A DNA stretch of 50,442 nucleotides from Anaerotalea alkaliphila (GCF_010179735.1 NZ_JAAEEH010000023.1:1-50442), one strand, 5' to 3'; counted from the first letter of the stretch, positions 7,752-16,673 are shown. Numbers and translations: made by a program. Notes: generated by a model not told the origin, from the sequence alone.

Positions 7752-8633
7752 ATGGCAACAATTGGATTGGATAGTCTATACTACGCCAAGATCACTGAAG
7801 ATGAAAATGGCATCGAAATCTATGGTACACCCAAAGTCCTGGCAAAAGCCATGACAGCAGAACTGAGTGTGGAGCTGATTGAAGCAATTCTTTATGCAGA
7901 TGACGGTGCGTCTGAAGTTGTCAAGGAATTCAAAAGCGGCGCACTGACCCTTGGCATTGATGACATTGGATCGGTGGTAGCGCAAGATCTTACGGGATGC
8001 AAAATTGACAGCAATAATGTTGTGGTATCAAGAAGTGAAGATGGAGGAAGTCCGGTGGCCATCGGGTTTCGTGCAAAGAAGTCCAATGGGCGCTATAGAT
8101 ATTTTTGGCTTTACAGAGTTATCTTCAGCGTTCCAGCTACTAGCCTTGCGACCAAAGGTGATTCCATTACCTTTAGTAGTCCCACCATAGAGGGAACGGT
8201 CTTTAGACGAAACAAACTGGATGGGGAGAACAAACACCCATGGAAAGCCGAAGTCACCGAAGGAGATAGCGGTGTTGCGCCATCTACTATTTCCGGGTGG
8301 TTTACAACTGTGTATGAACCGGACTTTACTCCGGTAACACCGGCGATTACCATCACGACTCAGCCCGCAGCTTTAACAGAAGTGACCGCCGGCAGCATTA
8401 CGGGAAGTCTATCTGTGGTGGCAAGCTCCAATACCTCGAATCCGGTTACTTATCAGTGGTATGAGAACAGCATCAATAGTTCTTCAGGCGGAACACTTAT
8501 TAATGGAGAAACTTCAGCAAGCTTTGATATTCCAACGGATCTGCTTGCAGACACTTATTACTATTACTGTGTACTTAGCTCAAGTGGAGCAGATAATGTA
8601 ACCACTGAGGTAGCAACAGTAATCGTATCGTAA
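7752..8633 (+). CDS. Major tail (tube) protein with C-terminal Ig-like domain
   Basis: A 293-residue tail tube subunit of the phi13-type major tail protein family. The N-terminal about 195 residues form the tube domain (MATIGLDSLYYAKITEDENG at the start; GYRAKK-like core seen as GFRAKKSNGRYRYFWLYRV). After a linker rich in Pro and Thr, residues about 200-293 form an Ig-like domain with TYQWYEN and DTYYYYCVLSS typical of such folds. Ig domains on tail tubes decorate the surface and may bind cell-wall sugars. An AAGGAGGAATAAGAC site precedes the start. Confidence 0.88.
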   Translation: MATIGLDSLYYAKITEDENGIEIYGTPKVLAKAMTAELSVELIEAILYADDGASEVVKEFKSGALTLGIDDIGSVVAQDLTGCKIDSNNVVVSRSEDGGSPVAIGFRAKKSNGRYRYFWLYRVIFSVPATSLATKGDSITFSSPTIEGTVFRRNKLDGENKHPWKAEVTEGDSGVAPSTISGWFTTVYEPDFTPVTPAITITTQPAALTEVTAGSITGSLSVVASSNTSNPVTYQWYENSINSSSGGTLINGETSASFDIPTDLLADTYYYYCVLSSSGADNVTTEVATVIVS

Positions 8634-8648
8634 TGGAGGTAGATGAAT

Positions 8649-9059
8649 ATGGTAGATGAAAGTGTAAAACTGACTGAAGCAGCAGAAGATAGAAGCGCAA
8701 TTATTAATGTAGGTGGCACAGAGTTCAAAATGATTCTCACAACAAAAGCAACAAAGGCAATTGCTGGACGTTATGGCGGTCTTGAAAATCTGGGCGAGAA
8801 ACTGATGAAAACAGAAAACTTTGAAATGGCACTGGATGAGGTGGTGTGGCTTATTACACTTCTAGCCAATCAGTCTATTCAGATTCACAATATCAGGAAT
8901 AAGGACAATAAAAAAGAGCTTCTCACAGAGGAAGAAGTGGAGCTTCTTACAACGCCTTTTGATCTGGCAAGCTACAAGAACGCCATCATGGCCAGTATGA
9001 TGAAGGGAACTAAAAGAAACGTGGAGAGTGAAGACTCAAAAAACGAGGTAGTCGGGTAA
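8649..9059 (+). CDS. Tail assembly chaperone G
   Basis: A 136-residue protein in the position of tail chaperone G, between the tail tube and tape measure genes. GGAGGT at 8635-8640 stands eight bases before the ATG at 8649. An in-frame ATG at 8643 is too close to that site. Near its end the codons TCA AAA AAC form a slippery heptamer, where a fraction of ribosomes should shift back one base to make the longer GT protein. G and GT bind the tape measure and guide tail tube polymerisation in lambda-like systems. Confidence 0.8.
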   Translation: MVDESVKLTEAAEDRSAIINVGGTEFKMILTTKATKAIAGRYGGLENLGEKLMKTENFEMALDEVVWLITLLANQSIQIHNIRNKDNKKELLTEEEVELLTTPFDLASYKNAIMASMMKGTKRNVESEDSKNEVVG

Positions 9060-9247
9060 GTGACGATGAACTATTTACCCGGCTGATCTACTTTGGCACA
9101 GCCCACCTTAACAGAATAGAAGATGAGGTGTGGCTGATGCCTATTGGATACCTGATGGACCTTTGGGAATGTCACAAGCAGTTTATTGGGATTGCAAAGC
9201 CGAAGCTAAATCTATCGATCGACGATGTGATTCCATCGTGGCTATAG
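8649..9247 (+). CDS. Tail assembly chaperone GT, made by -1 frameshift
   Basis: After slippage at 9038-9044 the -1 frame continues RGSRVSDDELFTRLIYFG and runs about 67 codons to the stop at 9245-9247, ending DDVIPSWL. Without the frameshift this stretch has no ribosome binding site or start. The resulting protein is about 199 residues (G 8649-9044 joined to T from 9044). The T part has the acidic-aromatic look of such domains. Conserved G/GT frameshifting at this gene position is well established in tailed phages, so the call is strong although not tested. Confidence 0.8.
9038..9083 (+). promoter_or_regulatory. -1 ribosomal frameshift signal (slippery site plus hairpin)
   Basis: The slippery heptamer A AAA AAC at 9038-9044 is in the G frame. 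A six-base spacer follows, then a 9-bp stem (9051-9059 with 9075-9083, one G-T pair, 15-nt loop). Slippery site, spacer and stem have the arrangement of efficient bacterial -1 signals. Confidence 0.85.
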
Positions 9248-9378
9248 GTGTCATATTTGTGCGTATATAAGGCAAAGTATACGAGCGGCTCTGACATAAG
9301 AATACCAACACTTATTTTGATTTATATGCTAAAATAGTAATTAATATTAGCATAAATGTCAAAATGGGGTGAATAACA
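9248..9378 (+). promoter_or_regulatory. Intergenic region with operator-like inverted repeat
   Basis: Between the T frame and the AbiEi-like gene lies an 8-bp inverted repeat TATGCTAA (9325-9332) and TTAGCATA (9347-9354), about two helical turns apart centre to centre. AbiEi proteins are known to repress their own operon by binding inverted repeats, so this is a candidate operator. No clear -35/-10 pair stands out. Confidence 0.45.
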
Positions 9379-9972
9379 ATGACAGGCATGGATAAGTTAA
9401 AAAATCTGATTGAAGAACATGATGGAATTATCTCTTCAAAATTGGTTGAAGAGAATAATATCCATCGTGAATATCTTAGACAAATGGTCCTTAATGGCGA
9501 ATTAGAACGAGCAGCTCGTGGAGTGTACATCCTACCTGAAGTGTTAGAGGATGAAATGTTAATTCTTCAGTTGAAAAACACTAGAATCATCTATTCTCAC
9601 GAATCAGCGTTGCTATTACATGATCTAACAGACAGAGTACCCTTTCAGCACGTTGCCACAGTTCCTTATGGATATAATCCAACTCGCTTAAAAGCAGAGG
9701 GCTTGCTGGTTCACACTGTTAAAAAGGATCTTATTGACGTGGGAATCTGCAGCAAAAAAACAATATTCGGAAATGAGGTCAAGACTTATGATGTAGAGAG
9801 GACCATTTGTGATATTTTTAAAGATCGAAACAACCAGGATATTGAAATTGTTCTTGATGCTTTAAAAAGATATTTTAGAAGGAAGGATAGAGACCTAAAC
9901 AAACTAATGAAATATGCTGAACTGCTGAAGATCAAGAATATTCTAATGCCTTATTTGCGAGCGCTTATCTAG
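9379..9972 (+). CDS. AbiEi-like antitoxin / transcriptional regulator
   Basis: A 197-residue protein of the AbiEi antitoxin-like family. The N-terminal about 55 residues form a winged helix (MDKLKNLIEEHDGIISSKLV ... GELERAARGVYIL). The middle has the family phrase YSHESALLLHDLTDR, and the C-terminus contains TYDVERTICDIFKDRN. The usual partner is the nucleotidyltransferase toxin AbiEii, but none follows; the next gene is an AlbA_2-type ATPase. GGGGTGA lies six bases before the ATG. It sits inside the late operon between chaperone and tape measure genes, so it is an accessory (moron) gene. Confidence 0.8.
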   Translation: MTGMDKLKNLIEEHDGIISSKLVEENNIHREYLRQMVLNGELERAARGVYILPEVLEDEMLILQLKNTRIIYSHESALLLHDLTDRVPFQHVATVPYGYNPTRLKAEGLLVHTVKKDLIDVGICSKKTIFGNEVKTYDVERTICDIFKDRNNQDIEIVLDALKRYFRRKDRDLNKLMKYAELLKIKNILMPYLRALI

Positions 9973-10030
9973 ATGTTTTTATAAAACTAATGAAAAATTA
10001 GAGAAATGCTTTTATAAAAATTTCAATTAA

Positions 10031-10100
10031 ATTTGCATAAAAGCATTTTAATTTGCCTAAAAAATAAATAATTTGCATAAAGAATTGATATTTGCATAAA
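10031..10100 (+). repeat. Four 11-bp repeats spaced 19-20 bp (putative operators)
   Basis: ATTTGCATAAA occurs at 10031-10041, 10071-10081 and 10090-10100, and as ATTTGCCTAAA at 10051-10061. Starts are 20, 20 and 19 bp apart, two helical turns, so a repressor could bind one face of the DNA. The last copy lies between the -35 and -10 of the promoter for the next gene. A hairpin (10006-10014 with 10038-10046) precedes them. Confidence 0.7.
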
Positions 10101-10113
10101 ATTATAGTATGAT
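10085..10113 (+). promoter_or_regulatory. Sigma-70 type promoter for AlbA_2 gene
   Basis: TTGATA at 10085-10090 and TATGAT at 10108-10113 with a 17-base spacer, followed by GAAGGAGG and the ATG at 10138. The spacer contains the fourth copy of the ATTTGCATAAA repeat, so binding there would block the promoter. Confidence 0.7.
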
Positions 10114-10137
10114 TGGAGGTGAGAAGGAGGGGTTTGG

Positions 10138-11565
10138 ATGTTAGAAGAAGAATTGGTCCAATTAGTTAATGAAATCACTTCTGAGAAATGTGAAAAACAG
10201 CATATAGAACTAAAAAAGGCATTAGGTGGTACACCAACTAAGCTTTATGATACGTTATCTAGCTTTTCTAATCAGATTGGCGGCGGGATTATCATATTTG
10301 GAATTGATGAAGATTCTGGTTACAAGGTGGTAGGTGTTTATGATGCCCAAGACCTTCAAAAGAAAGTAGTAGAACAATCGTTACAAATGGAGCCTGTCGT
10401 TAGGCCTCTGTTTACAGTAGCAACAGTTGAAGGAAAGAGAGTCGTAAGTGCAGAGATTTCAGAGTGTGACATTTACGATAAGCCTTGCTTTTATAAAGGG
10501 GCTGGAAGGCTAAGAGGATCTTACATTCGTGTGGGCGATTCTGATCAACCTATGACAGAATACGAAATATATAGTTATGAAGCCTTTAAGCGAAGAATCC
10601 ATGATGAACTTCGTACTGTTGATCGGGCAACAATGTCTTATTTGAAAAAAGACAATATGACTGAGTATCTATTAAAATTACGCAGGCAAAAAAATAATCT
10701 CGCTAATCTTGAGGATCAACGAATTCTGGAAACCCAAGGTATAAGTCAAGATGGCTTACCAACTTTGGCTGGACTCATGCTTCTTGGTGAATACCCACAA
10801 GAGTTTTTTCCACAACTAAGCGTTACTGCGATGGTAGTGCAGGGAAAAGAGATGGGTGAACTTGGTGATGATGGAGAGCGATTTGTAGACAATAAACGAA
10901 TCGATGGAACCATATCTCAGATGCTTGAAAGTACATTGGCTTTTGTCCGAAGGAATATGAAAGTCAAAACGATCGTTACAGAAGAGGGTACTAGGGCTGA
11001 TAAGCCAGAATATCCTATTAAGGCTGTTAGAGAAATTATATTGAATGCACTTATACACAGAGATTACAGTGTTCATACAGAGCGTTCACCGATTAGATTA
11101 ATCATGTATGAGGATAGGCTGGAATTAGAAAACCCTGGGGGACTGTATGGTAGAATTACTATTGACGATTTAGGAAAAGCAGCAGCTGATACAAGAAACC
11201 CATACTTAGCAGGTGCATTAGAAATTATGATTGATACTGAGAATCGATTTTCTGGGATTCCGACTGTTATAGCTGAACTTAATAAGGCTAATATGCCTGC
11301 TCCTGTATTTATAGATAGGCGCGGTGTATTTAAGGTGATTTTCTATAAAAAGACAATTGCCCAGGATGAAAATTCTGACCTTGAGCAGGAAATTCTAGAC
11401 TATTGTAGGACGCCAAGGACAAGAGAAGAACTCGCTGATAAGTTTGGGTTTGAAGCACCTAGTTATTTTATCAAAACATATGTTCATCCATTAATTGATG
11501 CGGATAAAATCAAAATGACCTTGCCGGATAAACCAAAGAGTAAATATCAGAAGTATTATTCATGA
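10138..11565 (+). CDS. AlbA_2 / RecG-like ATP-binding regulator
   Basis: A 475-residue protein. Residues about 15-130 form an AlbA_2 (Schlafen-like) domain with HIELKKALGG and GGGIIIFGIDED. A HATPase_c_4-like region follows with AVREIILNALIHRDYS and ENPGGLYGRIT. The last 60 residues form a winged helix (CRTPRTREELADKF, ending LPDKPKSKYQKYY). Such proteins are DNA-binding regulators or defence-linked ATPases of uncertain substrate. Own promoter and repeats upstream, terminator downstream, and position after the AbiEi-like gene suggest a two-gene accessory module. The winged helix closely resembles the C-termini of the double recombinases further right. Confidence 0.8.
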   Translation: MLEEELVQLVNEITSEKCEKQHIELKKALGGTPTKLYDTLSSFSNQIGGGIIIFGIDEDSGYKVVGVYDAQDLQKKVVEQSLQMEPVVRPLFTVATVEGKRVVSAEISECDIYDKPCFYKGAGRLRGSYIRVGDSDQPMTEYEIYSYEAFKRRIHDELRTVDRATMSYLKKDNMTEYLLKLRRQKNNLANLEDQRILETQGISQDGLPTLAGLMLLGEYPQEFFPQLSVTAMVVQGKEMGELGDDGERFVDNKRIDGTISQMLESTLAFVRRNMKVKTIVTEEGTRADKPEYPIKAVREIILNALIHRDYSVHTERSPIRLIMYEDRLELENPGGLYGRITIDDLGKAAADTRNPYLAGALEIMIDTENRFSGIPTVIAELNKANMPAPVFIDRRGVFKVIFYKKTIAQDENSDLEQEILDYCRTPRTREELADKFGFEAPSYFIKTYVHPLIDADKIKMTLPDKPKSKYQKYYS

Positions 11566-11616
11566 AGAAAAAATAAGAGTAAGGAACAATGGATATTAAT
11601 TTCAATCAGCATTTTT

Positions 11617-11646
11617 AAGACACTTCAAATGAGGTGTCTTTTTTCA
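11617..11646 (+). terminator. Intrinsic terminator after AlbA_2 gene
   Basis: 7-bp stem AAGACAC with GTGTCTT (11617-11623, 11634-11640) and a run of T to 11645. It closes the accessory module before the tape measure gene. Confidence 0.7.
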
Positions 11647-11669
11647 TGCCCTGAAGGAGGTGAGGCACT

Positions 11670-13949
11670 ATGGCAGGTGATAGCAATTTTGGCCTGAAAA
11701 TAGGGGTTGAAGGGGAAAAGGAGTTCAAGAATAGCCTTCGTGAAATCAACAGAGATTTCAAAGTGCTAGGTTCTGAGATGAAGCTGGTCACATCCCAGTT
11801 TGATAAACAGGATAAATCGCTACAGGCAGTGACGGCAAGAAATGAAGTCTTAAATAAAGAGATCGATGCCCAGAAAAACAAAATAGGAACCCTGGAAGCC
11901 GCCCTTAAAAATGCTGCCGAATCCTTCGGGGAAAATGATAAACGGACAAAAGCCTGGCAGATTCAGCTAAACAATGCCAATGCTGATCTTAACAAAATGG
12001 AGCGGGAGCTTGATGACAACAACAAGGCTTTGGATCAGGCTAGTGATGGGTTTGATGATGCTGGTAAAGAAGCGGATAAGTTTGGAGATGAGATTAAAGA
12101 CTCTGCAAAAATAGCAGATGATTCTGGCGGTAAGTTTGAAAAGCTAGGTTCGGTCATGAAGGGTGTAGCTGCAGGGATTGGTGTGGCCATGGCGGCCATT
12201 GGGACTGCTGCTGTCACCGCAGGTAAAAAGCTCTATGATATGGCCAATGAGGCAGCGGCAGCTGGTGATGAGATAGATAAAGCCAGTCAGCGAATCGGTC
12301 TATCCAGAAAAGGTTATCAAGAGTGGGACTATGTCCTTTCACAAAATGGTGCCAGTATCTCCTCCCTGGAAAATGGCATGAAGAAGCTTAACAATACCGT
12401 GGACGATGCCATTAATGGTAGTTCTTCTGCCACCGAGAAGTTTCAGCGTCTTGGTATATCTATGGCAGACCTTCAAGGGAAATCTCGAGAAGAAGTTTTT
12501 GAGATGACCATAAAAGGTCTTCAGGGCATTTCAGATGAAGGTGAAAAAGCAGCCATTGCCAACGACCTTTTAGGAAATGCTTCGGTGGAGTTATCCGCTC
12601 TTTTAAACCAGACCGCTGATAGTACAGAGGATTTGAAGAATAAAGCCAGCGAGCTTGGTTTGGTGATGAGTGATGAATCGGTGGATGCAGCAGTGAATTA
12701 TACCGATGCCATGGATAATCTCACTCGCTCCTTTGCAGGTGTGAAAAACAACATCACCTCACAGCTTCTACCGGGGTTCACCATGGTGTTAGATGGACTT
12801 ACAGGACTGATTACGGGACAAGAGGGAGCCGCAGAGCAGCTAAAAGAAGGCGCCAAAGAGACAGTTGAACAGATCGCCATCATTCTTCCTCAAATCCTGG
12901 AAGTGGTCACAGGGCTTATTTCAGCCATTGCAGAAGTGGCTCCAGATCTAATCATAGCCCTTGTGAATGGAATTTTGGATAACCTACCTACTCTCATTGA
13001 AGCAGCTACCAATATCATCATGACCATAGTGGGTGGACTGATTGAAGCTTTACCACAGATTACTGAAGGAGCGCTTCAACTGGTTCTAACCTTGGTAGAG
13101 GGTATCATTGCCAATTTACCGGCTCTTGTGGAAGCAGCCCTTGTCATGATTGTGACTTTGGCAACTGGCCTTGGGGATGCCCTACCAGAGCTGATTCCTT
13201 CTATTGTAGAAGCAGTGATTCTTATTGCCACAACATTAATCAACAATCTGGATTTGGTACTGGATGCAGCTTTTCAGATTATCAGTGGTTTGGCACAGGG
13301 TATTTTAAACGCGCTACCTACATTGATGCAAGCCTTACCACAAATCATCAATAGCATCATTACTTTCATCACAACCAATCTACCAAAGATCATCGAGATG
13401 GGTGTAAATCTGACGGTTCAATTGGCAGCTGGACTCATTCGTGCCATCCCTCAATTAGTGGCACAGCTACCTCAAATTATTACAGCAATCGTTACGGGTT
13501 TAGCCAGGGCTATTCCAGCCATGATGGATGTTGGTAAGAATATTGCGCGAGGACTGTGGGATGGTATCTCTTCTATGATTGGTTGGCTGAAAGGCAAAGT
13601 GGATAGTATGGTCGGTGGCATTGTTAAAGGGGTCAAAGGCGTACTTGGCATTCGCTCACCTTCAAAAGTCTTTGCTGGTATTGGTGCCAACATGAGTGAA
13701 GGTATCGGAGAAGGTTTCACTGAGGCTATGAGCGGGGTTGAAAAAGACATTCAGGGCGCTATCCCTACAGACTTTGATTTGGATCTGAACTCTCAAGTTT
13801 CTGGAAGTTTGGGTGGGTCTGAAGGTGCAGTCTTTGATGTGACCATCCCACTTACCATCGATGGCAACATCTTAACCCGTGTCATAGCTCAACTTCAGTG
13901 GAATCAAAACACCGTTACCGTCAGAAACCTTGGAGTAGCAGGATCATAA
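11670..13949 (+). CDS. Tail tape measure protein
   Basis: A 759-residue tape measure protein. Residues 1-150 are coiled coil with regular Lys/Asn/Glu repeats (KEFKNSLREINRDFKVLG). A Gly/Ala-rich hydrophobic hairpin follows near 170-190 (GVAAGIGVAMAAIGTAAV). Residues 390-640 are a long series of hydrophobic helices of similar length (IIMTIVGGLIEALPQ and kin) that likely insert into the host membrane at ejection. The C-terminus has the common VLGIRSPSKVFAGIGANMSEG motif. A GAAGGAGGTGAGGCACT site precedes the start. Its modest length predicts a short siphovirus tail, on the order of 110 nm by the usual 1.5 angstrom per residue rule. Confidence 0.92.
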   Translation: MAGDSNFGLKIGVEGEKEFKNSLREINRDFKVLGSEMKLVTSQFDKQDKSLQAVTARNEVLNKEIDAQKNKIGTLEAALKNAAESFGENDKRTKAWQIQLNNANADLNKMERELDDNNKALDQASDGFDDAGKEADKFGDEIKDSAKIADDSGGKFEKLGSVMKGVAAGIGVAMAAIGTAAVTAGKKLYDMANEAAAAGDEIDKASQRIGLSRKGYQEWDYVLSQNGASISSLENGMKKLNNTVDDAINGSSSATEKFQRLGISMADLQGKSREEVFEMTIKGLQGISDEGEKAAIANDLLGNASVELSALLNQTADSTEDLKNKASELGLVMSDESVDAAVNYTDAMDNLTRSFAGVKNNITSQLLPGFTMVLDGLTGLITGQEGAAEQLKEGAKETVEQIAIILPQILEVVTGLISAIAEVAPDLIIALVNGILDNLPTLIEAATNIIMTIVGGLIEALPQITEGALQLVLTLVEGIIANLPALVEAALVMIVTLATGLGDALPELIPSIVEAVILIATTLINNLDLVLDAAFQIISGLAQGILNALPTLMQALPQIINSIITFITTNLPKIIEMGVNLTVQLAAGLIRAIPQLVAQLPQIITAIVTGLARAIPAMMDVGKNIARGLWDGISSMIGWLKGKVDSMVGGIVKGVKGVLGIRSPSKVFAGIGANMSEGIGEGFTEAMSGVEKDIQGAIPTDFDLDLNSQVSGSLGGSEGAVFDVTIPLTIDGNILTRVIAQLQWNQNTVTVRNLGVAGS

Positions 13950-13970
13950 AACAGAGAGGAGGGATGAGCC

Positions 13971-15098
13971 TTGATTGAAATCTATGCGGGTAGTACTTTG
14001 CTTCAAAGCATCAAAAAAGTGATGAGTGCCAATGTCAGAGAAACCTTGGAAGGGGAATATACTCTTTCATTTACGGTGCTGGCAAAATCAGCACTGGCAC
14101 TAAAGGTTAAACAGATCGCCAAGCTGGATGATCAGTATTTTGAAATCGTTCAGATATCAAAGAGTCTTCAGGGCAGCCTTCCCATCTGTTCAGTGATCTG
14201 CGAGCACGTCTCTTATATCCTAAACCATGAGATGTATAACATCACAGAGTTTGATTTCACCGGGGATCCGGCTGCGGGACTTGCTCAGGTTCTTTCAGGT
14301 ACACCATTTAATGTGGGGATTGTAGATTTCACAGAGAGTGTCACTATGAAGATCAATCAGGAAGTTTCAAGAAGGGCTGCCCTGATGCAGTACATTGCCA
14401 TCCTTGGTGGCGAGATTGAGTACGATGGTTACAACATCAACATTCGAAGTCACAGGGGAAGTACCGACTATATTCCGGTGATGGATTCAAAGAATGTCAC
14501 CAACGTGGCGGTATCCCATGATTCCAGGGAGAATGCATCTTCTTATGACATCTCATTCTTTAAGCTTTTGAACCTTGCAGTGGGAGATAATGTGCAGATT
14601 GTGTTTAGTTCCCTAGGAATCAATGTGAAGACGAGAATCATTTCCCTGGAATACAATCCATTCTACCGGTACAACATCCGGGTGGAAGTTGGGAGGTATA
14701 GACCTAGTATTTCTGACACCTTTTACCGAATAGAAAGTTCTTTAAATAATGTGGGAAGCTCGGTGGATGACATTCAAAACCAGGTGAATGACCTGGGGGT
14801 ATCCTATACCATCGTCTCAAATCTTGTTGTGACAGAAACCACCATTGATGTGACCTACACCGTGGAAAAGGGCGATACCCATCAATATCATGCCCAGTAT
14901 CAATACACCACCGACAGTGGGGGGCGTATCACAAGCATCACACTGGATAATATTTTCTCGGAGCTTCTATTAAAGGAAGTGTCCACTTTAACAGTGGATA
15001 TGATGAGTTTTTATATTGAATATGCTGACGGAACAACAGCAACATACAACTACACCGTGGATAGCGGTGGACGAATTACCAGCGTCACGAAAGTATAA
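13971..15098 (+). CDS. Tal-like phage tail protein (minor structural protein)
   Basis: A 375-residue tail tip protein resembling the N-terminal part of Tal / prophage endopeptidase tail proteins (MIEIYAGSTLLQSIKKVMSA, later EYTLSFTV, and a repeated YDISFF-like core). The start is TTG at 13971, eight bases after GGAGGG; an ATG at 13964 is out of frame and stops quickly. The C-terminal 90 residues contain two imperfect repeats ending YTTDSGGRITSIT and YTVDSGGRITSVT. No peptidase domain is visible. It follows the tape measure directly, with no separate distal tail (Dit) gene. Confidence 0.75.
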   Translation: MIEIYAGSTLLQSIKKVMSANVRETLEGEYTLSFTVLAKSALALKVKQIAKLDDQYFEIVQISKSLQGSLPICSVICEHVSYILNHEMYNITEFDFTGDPAAGLAQVLSGTPFNVGIVDFTESVTMKINQEVSRRAALMQYIAILGGEIEYDGYNINIRSHRGSTDYIPVMDSKNVTNVAVSHDSRENASSYDISFFKLLNLAVGDNVQIVFSSLGINVKTRIISLEYNPFYRYNIRVEVGRYRPSISDTFYRIESSLNNVGSSVDDIQNQVNDLGVSYTIVSNLVVTETTIDVTYTVEKGDTHQYHAQYQYTTDSGGRITSITLDNIFSELLLKEVSTLTVDMMSFYIEYADGTTATYNYTVDSGGRITSVTKV

Positions 15099-15113
15099 AG
15101 GAGGGCTGAATCC

Positions 15114-16187
15114 ATGAGCTATGATCATATTTTCAATAATACCCTGGCCATCTGGACAGCCTTTGGTGGCAGGGGGGAAGTTATCTTCACCATTCCGACT
15201 TTAAGCTGGACCAAGAAGTACTATAACAACTTTGGCTACACTCAGTACGGTAGTGAAAAGCAGATTAACGTTTATGATAATGGGAATGCTCAGATTGCAG
15301 TTTATTACGCTAAGACGCCTTACATGTCTTACTGGAACAAGACCACAAAGCAATGGACCGTTGTCAGCGTTCCTTGGTGGAGTCATGGCCAGCCTGAAAT
15401 CCTATATGCGGCAAATGGTGTGTTTATTGCTAAGATTGTGGGCCTTGCCAATGTTATCGCTTCATTTGATGGTATCACTTGGTATAATGCTGGATATTGT
15501 CCTGGCGCCTATAATGCCATGACTTGTGGTGCTTATGATATGGCCAGAGGCTCTGGTATCGTCAGTTGGTGGTATTACAAATCACCGGTCTATTACAGCT
15601 TCGATTCCCTACAGGAAAGAACGGCATGGACCTTGGTTGGATCTGATGGAACTTCGGTACCAATATTTAAATACTTGACCACCCATAAGGGAAACTTTGT
15701 GGGCGTGGTTGGTGGAGACAAATCTATCGCAATAGCTAGTTCAGACAGTCCCGGTCTTTGGACCACGACCATACCTGAGGATGTGAATGACACCCGGTAT
15801 ATGTTTATCCGCTCTGTAAATGACGTCCTCTTTGTGATGAAGTTCAACTACACGAATGTGGGCGGCGATTTCACATACTATGTGAAGCTCTGTGTCCTGA
15901 ATGATGATGCCACTGAGATTACAGAGACCAATCTTTCATGGGTAGGAGACCTGGCCAATAACAACATCCCAAATCCACGAAACATCATCTGGATGGAGGA
16001 TTGGGGGAAGTTTGCCCTTCTAAAAGAGAGTATGCTCTGCGTTTCCAATGATGGGCTGTATTGGGAAGGGGTAGAGCAGCCAGGTTTCACAACAAGCCAG
16101 TATGATACCTTTGACGGAGCTATCTATATTCCCGGCGATGGGTTTTATGCCAAAGCCAGTGGCTATGTGTATTATGCACCGTACTAA
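15114..16187 (+). CDS. Putative receptor-binding tail protein, propeller-like
   Basis: A 357-residue protein at the usual place of the receptor-binding protein. Aromatic-rich blades with ASFDGITWYNAG and CVSNDGLYWEGVE resemble sialidase/beta-propeller repeats. It has no collagen repeat or chaperone tail. Strong AAGGAGGGCTGAATCC site before the ATG; terminator right after. The family is not firmly recognised; role as host-binding protein is inferred from position and propeller-like repeats. Confidence 0.55.
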   Translation: MSYDHIFNNTLAIWTAFGGRGEVIFTIPTLSWTKKYYNNFGYTQYGSEKQINVYDNGNAQIAVYYAKTPYMSYWNKTTKQWTVVSVPWWSHGQPEILYAANGVFIAKIVGLANVIASFDGITWYNAGYCPGAYNAMTCGAYDMARGSGIVSWWYYKSPVYYSFDSLQERTAWTLVGSDGTSVPIFKYLTTHKGNFVGVVGGDKSIAIASSDSPGLWTTTIPEDVNDTRYMFIRSVNDVLFVMKFNYTNVGGDFTYYVKLCVLNDDATEITETNLSWVGDLANNNIPNPRNIIWMEDWGKFALLKESMLCVSNDGLYWEGVEQPGFTTSQYDTFDGAIYIPGDGFYAKASGYVYYAPY

Positions 16188-16197
16188 TGAAAACTAT

Positions 16198-16223
16198 GAC
16201 GTCCTTCTCCGGGCGTCTTTTTA
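16198..16223 (+). terminator. Intrinsic terminator
   Basis: 7-bp stem GACGTCC with GGGCGTC (16198-16204, 16211-16217), loop of six, then TTTTTAT. It follows the tail gene and precedes the holin. Confidence 0.75.
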
Positions 16224-16256
16224 TATACACAAATTTACGAAAGTGAGGGAAAAACA

Positions 16257-16673
16257 ATGAGAGATATTTGGAATATTGTTCAGATGATATTTGCAGCTGT
16301 GGGCGGATGGCTGGGCTACTTTTTGGGAGGTTACGATGGGTTTTTGTATGCATTGATTGCCTTTGTAGTGATCGATTATGTTACTGGTGTTCTTTGCTCA
16401 GTTTTAGAAAAACATCTATCCAGTGATGTAGGTGCACAGGGGATTTTCAAGAAAGTGGTGATTTTTTCTCTGGTAGGGGTTGCCCACATCATTGACCAGA
16501 ACATTATAGGAGATGGCAGTGCCATAAGGACGGCAGTCATTTTCTTTTATCTGTCTAATGAAGGAATCAGTATCATTGAAAATGCCACAAGACTGGGATT
16601 ACCAATTCCAGAGAAGCTGAAAGACATCTTAGAGCAGCTAAAAGATGGAGGCGATAAGGATGGGAGTAAATAA
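16257..16673 (+). CDS. Holin, phage_holin_4 (TcdE/BlyA-like) family
   Basis: A 138-residue small membrane protein. Hydrophobic segments lie near residues 8-25, 28-50, 65-80 and 90-105, with the family phrase FVVIDYVTGVLCSVLEKHLSS and later FFYLSNEGISIIENATRLGLPIP. The C-terminus is charged (LKDGGDKDGSK). It should make the membrane lesion that releases the endolysin encoded at 18841. Holin and amidase are separated by the RloA/RloB insertion. Confidence 0.92.
   Translation: MRDIWNIVQMIFAAVGGWLGYFLGGYDGFLYALIAFVVIDYVTGVLCSVLEKHLSSDVGAQGIFKKVVIFSLVGVAHIIDQNIIGDGSAIRTAVIFFYLSNEGISIIENATRLGLPIPEKLKDILEQLKDGGDKDGSK

Noticed and set aside
10031-10100. CRISPR-like array of short repeats
   Set aside because: Repeats are 11 bp with 8-9 bp between them, overlap a promoter and have no cas genes; phased operators fit better.
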